64,000 nucleotides of DNA from Effrenium voratum (lineage: Eukaryota > Sar > Dinophyceae > Suessiales > Symbiodiniaceae): NCBI GenBank assembly GCA_963377175.1, contig CAUJNA010003315.1:545636-609635 (forward strand). Reading direction: 5' to 3'. Position 1 is the stretch's first letter. Each line of letters opens with the position of its first letter. Below the pieces are notes generated by a model, which saw only the letters and a list, made by a program, of their open reading frames with translations, was not told the origin of the DNA and made no database searches. Position numbers and translations under genes: made by a program. Below are positions 11,707 through 22,120 of this stretch, piece by piece.

Positions 11707-12984
11707 TCACAGGTCGATCAGGAGCTTCCCTTTTGCGAGGCTGTCCATCCGCACCACGCCGAGGGCCTTGGCCATGTGAGCCATCCAGGGTTGAAGAATC
11801 TGCAAATTACTCCGTTGCCCCTTAGAAACCCAGGAACAAAAGGTTAAGGGGGTGGGGAGTGCGGGGTGGGGGTGGGGGTGGGAACCCCAAACTCAGCCCT
11901 CCGCAACCACAAAATATGGACCAATATGAGAAAACCAAAAGGCAAAAAAGTTGATTCACTTTGAACTTAGATTAAAACAAATCCAACTTCCATACCCTGA
12001 AACCAAATGGATGGATCGGATCTTCATGGTGAGATATGGAGTTGCCCGCGAGAACTCGCAGAACCATTCAATTGGGCCAGGGAGTTTGCAACTAATTTAC
12101 TCCAGGGCAAACAAAAGAGCGCGTCATTTCGCCCTTTGTACAACTGAGCCCCTTCAGCCTTCAGCTTTGCGAGTTCGGCGCGAGTTCCAGCGACACCTCC
12201 CATAGTCACAATCAAAACCCGGCACTAAAATGGTCTATCCGGAACCATGTAAGGAATTAGGAAGGCGGATATCTGCAGCTCTTTCTGGCAAGGGGATTGT
12301 CCCTTGCCAACCTTCTACCGTGAGGACGCTCTGCTCGCTTGCTTGCGTGTACCCACTTGGCTCGTCAAAGCCTCAGGGTGAGCGCCGAAGCCCCCGAAGC
12401 CCCCAACTAACGCATCATCCACCCATTTCTCACGCCAAATCCAGGCTTCGATTCAATGACCTGCATCCCCATATCAAGCGACTTTTGTCCACAAAACGGA
12501 TGGCTCCTTGATGAAACCTGCAACCAAACTTGGCGCGCGGATCCGGACATGCGAAACTTTCTCGCATCTGCCCGTTCCGTGGAAAGGGGGCAACGACTAA
12601 CCCCCCTCCGGCCCAACTGCTGTTTGGACATGGCGTCTACCTGGAAAATTGCAGGCAGTGGGGTGCGAACCTGAAGGCACAAACGTCGCTATGTCTCAAC
12701 ATGCAGGAACACCGGCGTTTCAATCAAGAGATCCCCAAAGTCCACCTTTGATGGGGCTCCACGAGCCCGTGCTACAGATACCAACCAACCCACCTGATGT
12801 TTTTTTCAGGAGCTCCACGGTCCCGAGCCTTGAGCGGCCCCGAAGGGACGCACCCAATTTTGGGATTGGGGAATCGGGGGTGTCCCGACTTTCCTTGGGG
12901 GCGCGGTTGGATAACCATGCTCGCCAAAGCGCTTCGTGCTGCTCCTGGATTGTGAGCATATGAAAGGCCACGGTCAGGTTGATC
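11707..12984 (-). CDS. 3' end of a gene: three in-phase exons with stop, unknown protein
   Basis: Exons 12794-12984, 12093-12196 and 11707-11799, minus strand. The first follows acceptor caacctatttccctag and reads INLTVAFHMLTIQEQHEALW, later SRLGTVELLKKTSG; it ends in phase 1 at GTGGGT. The second continues with VAGTRAELAKLKAEGAQLYK and GRNDALFCLPWSKL. The third follows acceptor gtaatttgcag and reads ILQPWMAHMAKALGVVRMDS, then LAKGKLLIDL and TGA at 11707-11709. All three junctions agree in phase, which supports the model. The protein end is helical and basic; no domain is recognised. Upstream exons lie to the right and were not identified. A family E repeat sits in the first intron, directly upstream of the second exon. 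Confidence 0.55.
12203..12310. mobile_element. Family E dispersed element
   Basis: Starts AATCAAAACCCGG and holds the conserved core AAGGCGGATATC. Related copies at 24.95-25.08, 45.05-45.16 and 46.56-46.68 kb; the best copy (24.95 kb) ends CCGGGTTTTGATTGTG, the inverted repeat of its start. The right end of this copy is diverged. Confidence 0.6.
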
Positions 12985-13299
12985 CTAGGGAAATAGGTTG
13001 AATCTACGGATTCCGAGTCCTGCCGCATTGCAAGCTGTTTGTCCATGGTTGACCCCTGTTCAATCAGTACTCAACATTTTTTGGGCCCAATGGCCAATCC
13101 GTGCTGTTTCAACCAACAAGTTAAAGTTCAACATTCCCGCTAAACAGTCATAAAGTGCTGGTCATTGTCCTGGTCCCCCTGTTTTCACATATCAAGTGCT
13201 AGTCATTGGACTGTTTCCAGCACATGGGTTGTTTGGCTGAGTATGGTAGCTTTTACTTATACTTGAGCCAGGGGTTCATCTCCTAGTTTTCCTGAGCGA

Positions 13300-13684
13300 C
13301 CCAAGATAGATAGATAGATAGATTGATTAGATATATTAGATAGAAGATTGATTAGATTGGATTGGATTAGATTAGATAGATAGATAGATGGATGGATCGA
13401 TAGATAGATTATATATTAGATTGGATAGATAGATAGATTAGATAGATAGATAGATAGATAAATAGGTAGGTAGGTAGGTAGCAGACAGACAGACAGACAG
13501 ACAGACAGACCGACAGACACAAACACAGACAGAGACAGAGAAAGAGACAGACGGAGACAGATAGACAGACAGACAGACAGACAGACACACAGACAGACAG
13601 ATAGACAGACAGACAGACAGACAGACACAGACAGACAGACAGACAGACAGACCGACAGACCGACAGACCGACAGACACAAACAG

Positions 13685-13719
<35 letters not shown>

Positions 13720-13838
13720 GACAGACAGAGACAGACAGAGACAGACAGAGACAGACAGAGACAGACAGAGACAGACAGAGACAGACACAGACAGACAGAC
13801 AGACAGACAGACCGACAGACCGACAGACCGACAGACAG

Positions 13839-13873
<35 letters not shown>

Positions 13874-14112
13874 GACAGACAGAGACAGACAGAGACAGAC
13901 AGAGACAGACAGAGACAGACAGAGACAGACAGAGACAGACACAGACAGACAGACAGACAGACAAACAGAGACAGACAGCGACAAACAGAGACAGACAGAG
14001 ACAGACAGAGACAGACAGAGACAGACAGAGACAGACAGACAGACAAACAAACAGAGACAGACAGCGACAAACAGAGACAGACAGAGACAGACAGAGACAG
14101 ACAGAGACAGAC

Positions 14113-14143
<31 letters not shown>

Positions 14144-14205
14144 CACAAACAAACAGACAAACAGACAAACAAACAAAGAAAGAAACAAACAAACAAACAA
14201 ACAAA
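13300..14205. repeat. GATA/GACA tetranucleotide array with higher-order structure
   Basis: About 900 bp of (GATA)n then (GACA)n variants. Within the GACA part, blocks such as GACCGACAGACCGACAGACC and AGAGACAGACAGAGACAGAC recur in order, giving a second level of repetition of roughly 150-180 bp. All three minus frames are open because the unit lacks stops; none is a gene. Confidence 0.9.
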
Positions 14206-15535
14206 TAGCTGGATGTTGGATGCATATAAGCATGGATACTTCGATAGACAAACAATCAAACACACAAATAGAAATCGATCGATTCTCCCAGGTGGGTGTA
14301 TATACATAAAGATAGACATATATTTATACGTATGCGAGAACCCCTGCTTTGAACTCCTTTTGCAGCGTCACTCCCTATATGGCTGTCTGTTTGTGGAACC
14401 AACCTATGTTGAAAAGGAGGGGGTTTCAAGGCTGACGGTGTGAATCCATATGAACCCCCCGATGCACACCCTACTTATCTGGTTGATTGGCCACCAAAGG
14501 CGCCCAAAATGGCCATAGGTTCATAAACATGGATGTGCCTTTTTGTAGGGAGGTTAGTTTTAAAGGGAAACAAAGGACACCAAACCGGTTGGGGGGGGGG
14601 TCAGGGGGTCCCATGTTTTGTTCAAAGAAAAGCACAAGACGAGCCAACCGTATGGGTCCATGCAAATGCACTCAGCCAACCACAAACAGAACTAAGTCAC
14701 TCTCAAGCTTCTCGCCGGAAGCACGGCATGTTTAACACGCGCGGGCACGCTTTACATTTCGACACCGGGTAAGCGAGCGTCTTCTACACTTGTAGGGAAT
14801 CTGTTGAAGGGTTGGATTTGGTTTGTTTAGTGCTGAAAGGTTGGTCAAGGGGCGACTTCATGGTCCGCAGGGTTCTGTGTTTAGGGTGTTCACGATGGTT
14901 GTCGGGAGACCTCACGCTGAATCAAAAGCGTGCGGAGGTTGTGTCAATAGTAATGGCCGTTCCCCTGTTCGCATGCGTGCTAGCTTGCTGGTAAGAACTA
15001 AATGCCACACCGAACAAGCATATATCATATATGCAGAAGGGCGCGTACTAATTGCCCTTCAAGGTGCGCGAGGTCTCTTTAAGAAACAGGAAGGCACAAA
15101 CCACAATGTTGACCCCATATCAATCAACCCCAGTATGTTAAGAGGGGGTGTCCCTGGGTTTAGTGGGGAATTATCACTGTTGGAGGGGAACCCCCCCTAT
15201 CAACTGATTGGTTTATTAATATGGGGTCAGCATGCACGGACAGCGGGATGCCCTGCACAGGTGGCAGACTCTGGGAACCGCAAAGGTCCAAAACCTGAAG
15301 GGAGTCAACTGGAATCGTGGACTCAGTGAAGCCAAACAACACACGCAGGCAACCTTGGACACCTACACAGGCCCAGAGAAATCGTGTCTCAAGCCAAAGA
15401 CGCACAGGTTACATGGGAACCACAACTGAAAACAACACAAAAACAGACAAGTGATCCAGCTAACATGCACAAATAAGCCAAGCAAGAAAACAACCAACGA
15501 AAACAGTATCCAAACCAAAACCAGTCCAAAACAAA
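14206..15535. other. Sequence without a clear gene
   Basis: Mostly non-coding. A plus-strand block near 14915-14991 ends at a consensus donor (ctggtaagaac) and could encode a short hydrophobic stretch (VVSIVMAVPLFACVLAC), but no acceptor or neighbour exon was found. Confidence 0.3.
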
Positions 15536-18500
15536 ATTACCCCGGCACGAGACCCCAAACAGTGATAGGCGGCGGTCACACGCTGCAGAGTATTGTGCGG
15601 GCAGCGCCGCAAAATGGCGGTTGTTGTCAGGAAGCTGCAACATCATTTTGCGGTATTTGCGCGCACACTCACAAAGACGAGGACACGTGTGTGGGAGTAG
15701 AGACACATGCAGCACCAAGAAGAAAAAAGGCGCACAGGCATGGCCAGCAGGCATGCTCGTTTTTTCTTCCATGAGCAGCACATATCGGTGAGACGGCAGA
15801 ATCGCAGGACAGGGCTGCTGGGATAGATGCGTGGCACTGCGCGCAGCCGCAGCAGGCCAGTCTGTTGGTGGATGCAAAGGCGCTGCGGCCAAGGCGCTGC
15901 GGTCAAGGCGTGGTAGCTTGTTGCTGCAAACAGCCGACGCGGCGCACGCAGAGTGCTAGTGGCAAGCTCTCGCAGCACAGAAGCGTTATCAAGGCAGGCC
16001 CAAAGACTGGGCTGTCTGGCTCGGACCCTTCCACAGCAGGCTCCCAGATCGCAGGGCGCACAAGAAGGCGTCAAACTCATTTGGCGCCATGTTATCGAGG
16101 CAGTTCATGCGGTGCAGCGCTGCGAGGGGCGGCAGGCCGCGAAGGCGCGGATGTTGGTTGATCCACTGTTGCATGGTAGCTTCGTCTGCACAGCGGAAAG
16201 AGTTGTCAAAGAAAGTCGGCAGGCGGATTTGTGCATGGATCCACTCGGGCGCATTCCAAGACACACGCACGTCAATGACATCGTGCGCCAAGAACCCTGG
16301 CAGCCACAGCCGTGTTGCCAGGATAAAATTTGCGTAAGCTTCTACTTCTTGGCGTACGGCACGGGCGCGCTGCATCCAGACGCGGCAACGTGCAGCACAG
16401 CAGGTCGTCATGAGCCGCAAGAACACACACAGACATCGCCTAGACACGCGGCCTGAGCGCAAAGCACGGGGTACATAGCAGCAGGCGGTCGAATACGTGC
16501 GCTTTCTGCTGGGGCGAGCTGTACTGTGGCGAACGACTTGGGTGCTTCCGGCGGGCTCGTCCAAAGCCCGGCAGATTGGCGGCACCGCGTGTCTCCAAGC
16601 GGCCAGCAGGCATGGCGCGTTGCGTCATCTTCACGCGCAGCCGCAGTGTTGTTCGAGAGCGCGGCGTTCTCAGCGTCAACGATACTCGGATGCGTCAGGC
16701 AGCGTCGAGGCATGAGTAGGGAGAGTGTCGGCGGCAAAAGGACGGAGCTGAGCCAAAGCGACACGACTTCCACGCACAGGAGCGTTGTTGCATGCAGCAT
16801 GGAGGTAAGACAAGGCATGTGAGGAAGGAACACACGGCTTCGTGCGTAACTAGTGTGTGGATGAGTAAATTACAGAGTAGGGGGCAAAGGAACGCGACTG
16901 CATTTTTCCGCGAGCAAAGCATGGCAGCTGAAGTGGGGCTGTGTCGAAAAGAACCAGCTTGTGCTTGCTTCTGGCTAACTACTTTTCTTATTGTGTTCCA
17001 CCACAACAAAGCGCATCCGCTGCATCACCGATTGGTTATGCACAAGGTTGGACATCGGCTGTCCCTGCGCAACCGCCAGCGGCGCACGTGCAAGCTTGTG
17101 CCGAAACGCGCAGGGACACGCGCAGGGACACGCGCATACAGGCACACATGCAGACACAGAGAGGAATTTGCGCGATGCAGTTGTGAAAGTATGTTTGAAC
17201 CGCAGTTCTAGGCAAAGTACCGCGTTGCCATCGAAGCAAAGCTAGTGCACGTGTGCGGACAACCAGGTAGTGCAACAACCCACCACCACGCAAGATCTCT
17301 GAGCCCTTTGGCGCTATCGAGTTATACAGTGCAACAGCAAGGAACATGACACGTTGAGTGCATACACGAGGAATGGAAAAGCAGTAAGACAAGGAATATG
17401 AGGAAGGAACACATGGAGTCGTGCGTGAATAGTGTGTGGAGCAGCAAATACGACGTACGGGGGGCGCAAGAACGCGACTGTTTTTATCCGCGAGCAAAGC
17501 ACGGCGGCTGAAGTGGGTCTGCGTCGACAAAACCAGCTGCTCCTTGCTTCTGGCTAACTCCTGCGCGCTTGCATTCCGTCCGTCAGCGAACCGTAGAGAC
17601 ACTTCCAGCACCCGCCTGCGCAGCCGCAAGGGTTCCAAGATTCGCTCAGTCGCTGCAGGCGTGTACGCCCGGTGCTGTAGGTGCATTCGCCCACGGCTCT
17701 CCACGGGGGTATGCACTCAGAGCTGGGCAAAGGGCTTGTTGCAAGGCGGGCGCTGTCGACTCTGTCCAGGGAGCATGCGTGCCAGGCGGAGGTCCGCGCG
17801 TAGCAGTCACGCTAGACATCAGGAGCAGTTGGCGCATGCACTTCGTGGCCACGTCAACATCTGCTTCACGCAGCAGCTGCAGCTGTTCCACAATGAGCTC
17901 GGCTTGCCCTTCCGTCGCAGACTTGGGGCACGCTATGGCCAAGGCATACTGCAACTTTTTGCCCGTCCGAGGTGGGTCCAAGACGAAATCCTTCAAGTTA
18001 TGAACAGTGCAGTAAGCTATGGCTGTGAATTTTTCGGCCGCGGCAGCGCCTGCCTCTGCTAAACCATCGATGATGTCTTTGGTGACCAAACGGAGCCCGC
18101 TGGCAGCTTCTTGTTGTTCGGTGCGCTTGGAGGACACCAAAAGGACCAGGGCTTTGTTGCAACTCAGACGACGGCGTTTTCCTTCCCTCTCAAGGGAACC
18201 GGCCTGGTGTGCGTCCACATCCACTGGCTCCACGTGAAATGATGTGTGAAGTAAGCCGGGAAGGCGTGCATCCACAACCTTTGGCTCCACTTGAAAAACT
18301 CCAAAACTGTTTGTCATCAACTCTGACAGCCTCGCGGTGACCAAAGCATCTGTGCTTGGTGGAATCTGCGTCAACGCCTGCAAGAGAGACAAAAGAGGCT
18401 GCGTGGCCTCTTGCTTCAAGTCTTGTTCTTCTGCTTCCACCACAACAAAGCGCATCCGCTTCATTCCGGACTGGCTGTCTTGAGCTTGTGTCGCGGCGAC

Positions 18501-19488
18501 ATCTGCATCACGCACCGTGGCCAAGATCTTTACACTGGCCAGCAACGGCCAAGACAAAGTGTCAGCGGCACAGTGGGAACCGAACTCCTGGGCTGCTTCC
18601 TTTCCGGATGGGTCGAGGCCAGCGAGGTGACACGCTGCTTTCTGACGAATCCCCACGTCCAAGCAGCCAGAGAAGTCGCGGATACGAGCGGTCCAGTAAA
18701 TGCGGTCTTCGTAAGGTGTTCTGGCGGTGGAAATGGAATGTGAACATTGTTCAACTGAAAGACGCGACCGTGCAAATACTCTGTCTCTTGCTGCGCTTGC
18801 GCGTGGCAGTCCAACAGCGCACAGGCAGATAGCTGCCCGAGCACAGACGCGTAGTCTTTGGCAGCGTTATGAGGTTGCCACTCTTGCGTCAGCAAGGTTG
18901 CCGTGGCGTCCCGGAGCGCGGTCTCTTGGTTGGCCAGCGCAGCCGCATGGATTCCAGTGGCAGTCTCATAGCGAAAGCCTTGCAGAGCCGGCGTGATTTT
19001 CGCTTCGCGACCGTTGACATTAGCCTCCAAGGCTCCATTTTGCAACTTGTTTTGCAAAACTTCCAACTCGGAAGCGGAGACACAGAAGAGGGTGGCGGCC
19101 ACTTCTGCAAACTTGCCTGTCTCGACCTGCGAAGCATCTCGCAAGAAAAAATCCGTACTCTTCCATGGAGATGCCTCCCCATCTCGCCAGGCACGGCGTA
19201 GTCCAGAAGAGCCTGAAATGAAACCGCCGGCAGCACGGCGAGAAGCTTGTCCTTCGCCAGCGCCCGAAGCTCTTCCTGCTGCAAACTTCTCCCACCTTGT
19301 TTCCGGCTAATCCCTGCGTTCTTGCACGCCGTCCATAAGCCCTGTCGATCCGAAGATAAACCTTCCAACAAAGCACCCGCCTGCGCAGCCGCAAGGTCTC
19401 CCAAGACACATGACCCGAGATGCTCGAATTCCGCGCGCACATCGGCAGGCGCGGCTTCCAGCAGCGTCGCCAAGATTATTGCGCCCAT
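15389..19488 (-). CDS. Full-length copy of a duplicated gene, unknown protein
   Basis: Minus-strand coding blocks begin with ATG at 19488 (MGAIILATLLEAAPADVRAE) and run leftward. The frame changes near 19145-19170 (HLHGR to VETGKFAEVAATLF), by a frameshift or a very short intron. A long block to about 17812 includes MKRMRFVVVEAEEQ and DFVLDPPRTGKKLQYALAIA. A later block at 15989-16400 reads QEVEAYANFILATRLWLPGF. The tail (VLRELATSTLRAPRRL...) ends near 15389. It lacks the extreme third-position bias of other exons. The middle (16.8-17.65 kb) holds rearranged fragments of the same gene: 16807-16980 matches 17388-17565, 17545-17650 resembles 19300-19395, and 16985-17040 resembles 18430-18480, so this copy may itself be broken. 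No domain recognised; not obviously a transposon protein. Confidence 0.45.
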
Positions 19489-19743
19489 GGCTGCGCAAGC
19501 ATCACTACAAAAGGCAAGACCTGTGTGTTTGTTTCAACAGGGTGCCTGAGTTAGTGAGTTAGCTAGCTAGGTAGCTTCTTCCTTGGTTCTCGTTGTTTTG
19601 TCTCTGTATTTCTTTCTTTCTATGAATGTGGCGCTGTTGCTGTTGCTGTTGCTGTTTGGTTGTTGTTACCATCGAGAAGCCGTCGCAGCACAGAAGCACC
19701 ATCCAAGCATGCCCAAAGAAAGGGAAACAAGCTCGCGCGGACA

Positions 19744-19802
19744 GGGCGGGAATCGAGCCCGGGACCTTTCGCCGGAAACCCGTGCCGCCGGACCACGAGA
19801 CA
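19744..19802 (-). other. tRNA-like / SINE-head sequence (copy 1)
   Basis: On the minus strand: GTCTCGTGGTCCGGCGGCAC then GGTCCCGGGCTCGATTCC and CGCCC. CGGG-CTCGATT-CCCG can form a T-arm, and GCTCGATTC is close to the pol III B box. This suggests a tRNA-derived SINE or decayed tRNA. A complete cloverleaf was not established. The same sequence recurs in the second unit at 21275-21332. Confidence 0.5.
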
Positions 19803-19842
19803 AAACCCCCACGGTCCCTGGAGCCGCCAAAAAAGCAAACAA

Positions 19843-20275
19843 ATCGAGTTTGTGCGAGCCTGCGCAATCGAAACGCACTTCAACATCAAGCAAAAGCAAG
19901 AATCTGCGGCAAATACCACGCGAAACGCTCGCGGACAGAAGTCGACACCTCACTTTCTGCGAGCCTGCGCAGTCGAAACGCATTTCAACATCAAGCAAAA
20001 GCACGAATCTGCGGCACATACCACGCAAAACGCTCGCGGACAGAAGTCGACACCTCACTTTGTGCGAGCCTGCGCAGTCGAAACGCACTTCGACATCAAG
20101 CAAGAGCACGAATCGACACCTGTGCGGTACATACCACGCGCAAAACGCTCGCGGACAGAAGTCGACACCTCACTTTGTGCGAGCCTGCGCAGTCGAAACG
20201 CACTTCGACATCAAGCAAGAGCACGAATCTGCGGTAAATACCACGCAAAACGCTCGCGGACAGAGCGGGCACCTC
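19843..20275. repeat. 105-bp tandem array (copy 1)
   Basis: About four units of 105-108 bp containing CGCTCGCGGACAGAAGTCGA, CACCTCACTTTGTGCGAGCC and ACATCAAGCAAGAGCACGAA. The 105-bp period is 35 codons, so frames stay open on both strands. The array lies upstream of the gene starting at 19488. Confidence 0.85.
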
Positions 20276-20360
20276 AATCTGGCACCAAGGCCTTTTTCTC
20301 TTACAAGAACCCCTTCGTGTAGACACACACACTTTGGGGAACCACACACAAAACCAAAAA

Positions 20361-21084
20361 CATTACCCCGGCACGAGACCCCAAACAGTGATAGGCGGCG
20401 GTCACACGCTGCAGAGTATTGTGCGGGCAGCGCCGCAAAACGGCGGTTGTTGCCAGGAAGCTGCAACATCATTTTGCGGTATTTGCGCGCACACTCACAA
20501 AGACGAGGACACGTGTGTGGGAGTAGAGACACATGCAGCACCAAGAAGAAAAAAGGCGCACAGGCATGGCCAGCAGGCATGCTCGTTTTTTCTTCCATGA
20601 GCAGCACATATCGGTGAGACGGCAGAATCGCAGGACAGGGCTGCTGGGATAGATGCGTGGCAATGCGCGCAGCCGCAGCAGGCCAGTCTGTTGGTAGATG
20701 CAAAGGCGCTGCGGTCAAGGCGTGGTAGCTTGTTGCTGCAAACAGCCGACGCGGCGCACGCAGAGTGCTAGTAGCAAGCTCTCGCAGCACGGCGTAGTCC
20801 AGAAGACCCTGACATGAAACCGCCGGCAGCACGGCGAGAAGCTTGTCCTTCGCCAGCGCCCGAAGCTCTTCCTGCTGCAAACTTCTCCCACCTTGTTTCC
20901 GGCTAATCCCTGCGTTCTTGCACGCCGTCCATAAGCCCTGTCGATCCGAAGATAAACCTTCCAACAAAGCACCCGCCTGCGCAGCCGCAAGGTCTCCCAA
21001 GACACATGACCCGAGATGCTCGAATTCCGTCCGCACATCGGCAGGCGCGGCTTCCAGCAGCGTCGCCAAGATTATTGCGCCCAT
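20361..21084 (-). pseudogene. Internally deleted second copy of the 19488 gene
   Basis: Begins with the same ATG and first about 96 codons as the copy at 19488, with a few substitutions (ADVRTEFEH for ADVRAEFEH; SCQGLLDYAV for SFQALLDYAV), then jumps at DYAVL to the gene's tail (RELATSTLRAPRR). The join is at GCCGTG/CTGCGAGAG, where both parental sites share GTG or GTGC. So about 3.2 kb (15.97-19.20 kb in the other copy) is missing by microhomology-type deletion. The fused frame stays open for about 300 codons and runs into the 105-bp repeats, so it may still be expressed; whether pseudogene or new short gene is undecided. Confidence 0.6.
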
Positions 21085-21274
21085 GGCTGCGCAAGCATCA
21101 CTACAAAAGGCAAGACCTGTGTGTTTGTTTCAACAGGGTGCCTGAGTTAGTGAGTTAGCTAGCTAGGTAGCTTCTTCCTTGGTTCTCGTTGTTTTGTTAC
21201 CATGGAGAAGCCGTCGCAGCACAGAAGCACCATCCAAGCATGCCCGAAGAAAGGGAAACAAGCTCGCGCGGACA

Positions 21275-21332
21275 GGGCGGGAATCGAGCCCAGGACCTTT
21301 CGCCGGAAACCCGTGCCGCCGGACCACGAGAC
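21275..21332 (-). other. tRNA-like / SINE-head sequence (copy 2)
   Basis: Same tRNA-like segment as at 19744-19802, nearly identical, in the same position relative to the gene start and the 105-bp array. This shows the whole unit was duplicated in tandem. Confidence 0.5.
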
Positions 21333-21375
21333 AAAACCCAACGGTCCCTGGAGCCGCCAAAAAAGCAAAGAAATC

Positions 21376-21895
21376 GAGCCTGTGCGAGCCTGCGCAATCG
21401 AAACACGCTTCAACATCAAGCAAAAGCAAGAATCTGCGATTACCACGCGAAACGCTCGCGGACAGAAGTCGACACCTCACTTTCTGCGAGCCTGCGCAGT
21501 CGAAACGCATTTCAACATCAAGCAAAAGCACGCATCTGCGGTACATACCACGCGAAACGCTCGCGGACAGAAGTCGACACCTCACTTTGTGCGAGCCTGC
21601 GCAGTCGAACCGCACTTCGGCATCAAGCAAGAGCACGAATCTGCGGCACATACCACGCAAAACGCTCGCGGACAGAAGTCGACACCTCACTTTGTGCGAG
21701 CCTGCGCAGTCGAAACGCACTTCGACATCAAGCAAGAGCACGAATCTGCGGTACATACCACGCAAAACGCTCGCGGACAGAAGTCGACACCTCACTTTGT
21801 GCGAGCCTGCGCAGTCGAAACGCACTTTGACATCAAGCAAGAGCACGAATCTGCGGTAAATACCACGCAAAACGCTCGCGGACAGAGCGGGCACC
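21376..21895. repeat. 105-bp tandem array (copy 2)
   Basis: About five units of the same 105-bp repeat as at 19843-20275. Units in the two arrays are nearly identical, consistent with recent duplication or ongoing homogenisation. Confidence 0.85.
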
Positions 21896-22120
21896 TCAAT
21901 GCCTTTTCTCTTACCGTAAGAACCCCTTAGTGTAGACACACTGTTTGGGGAACATCCACGCCAACACCAAGCCAAAATCTACAACCGAAAGCTCAACCGC
22001 AACAACAACAGAACCAAAACAAAAACCATTCAAAGCCAGAACCAAACCAACACAAGACCACAACCGAATCCGAAACCAAGACCTGAAGAAAACCACCAAC
22101 AAACGCACAACATATGTTGT

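Noticed and set aside
13409..14319. Three overlapping minus-strand frames of about 280-290 codons rich in C, L, S and V
   Set aside because: Translation of the GACA/GATA array; no codon bias or conserved order.
19843..21895. Possible CRISPR-like array
   Set aside because: The 105-bp units are contiguous with no unique spacers, and the context is eukaryotic.
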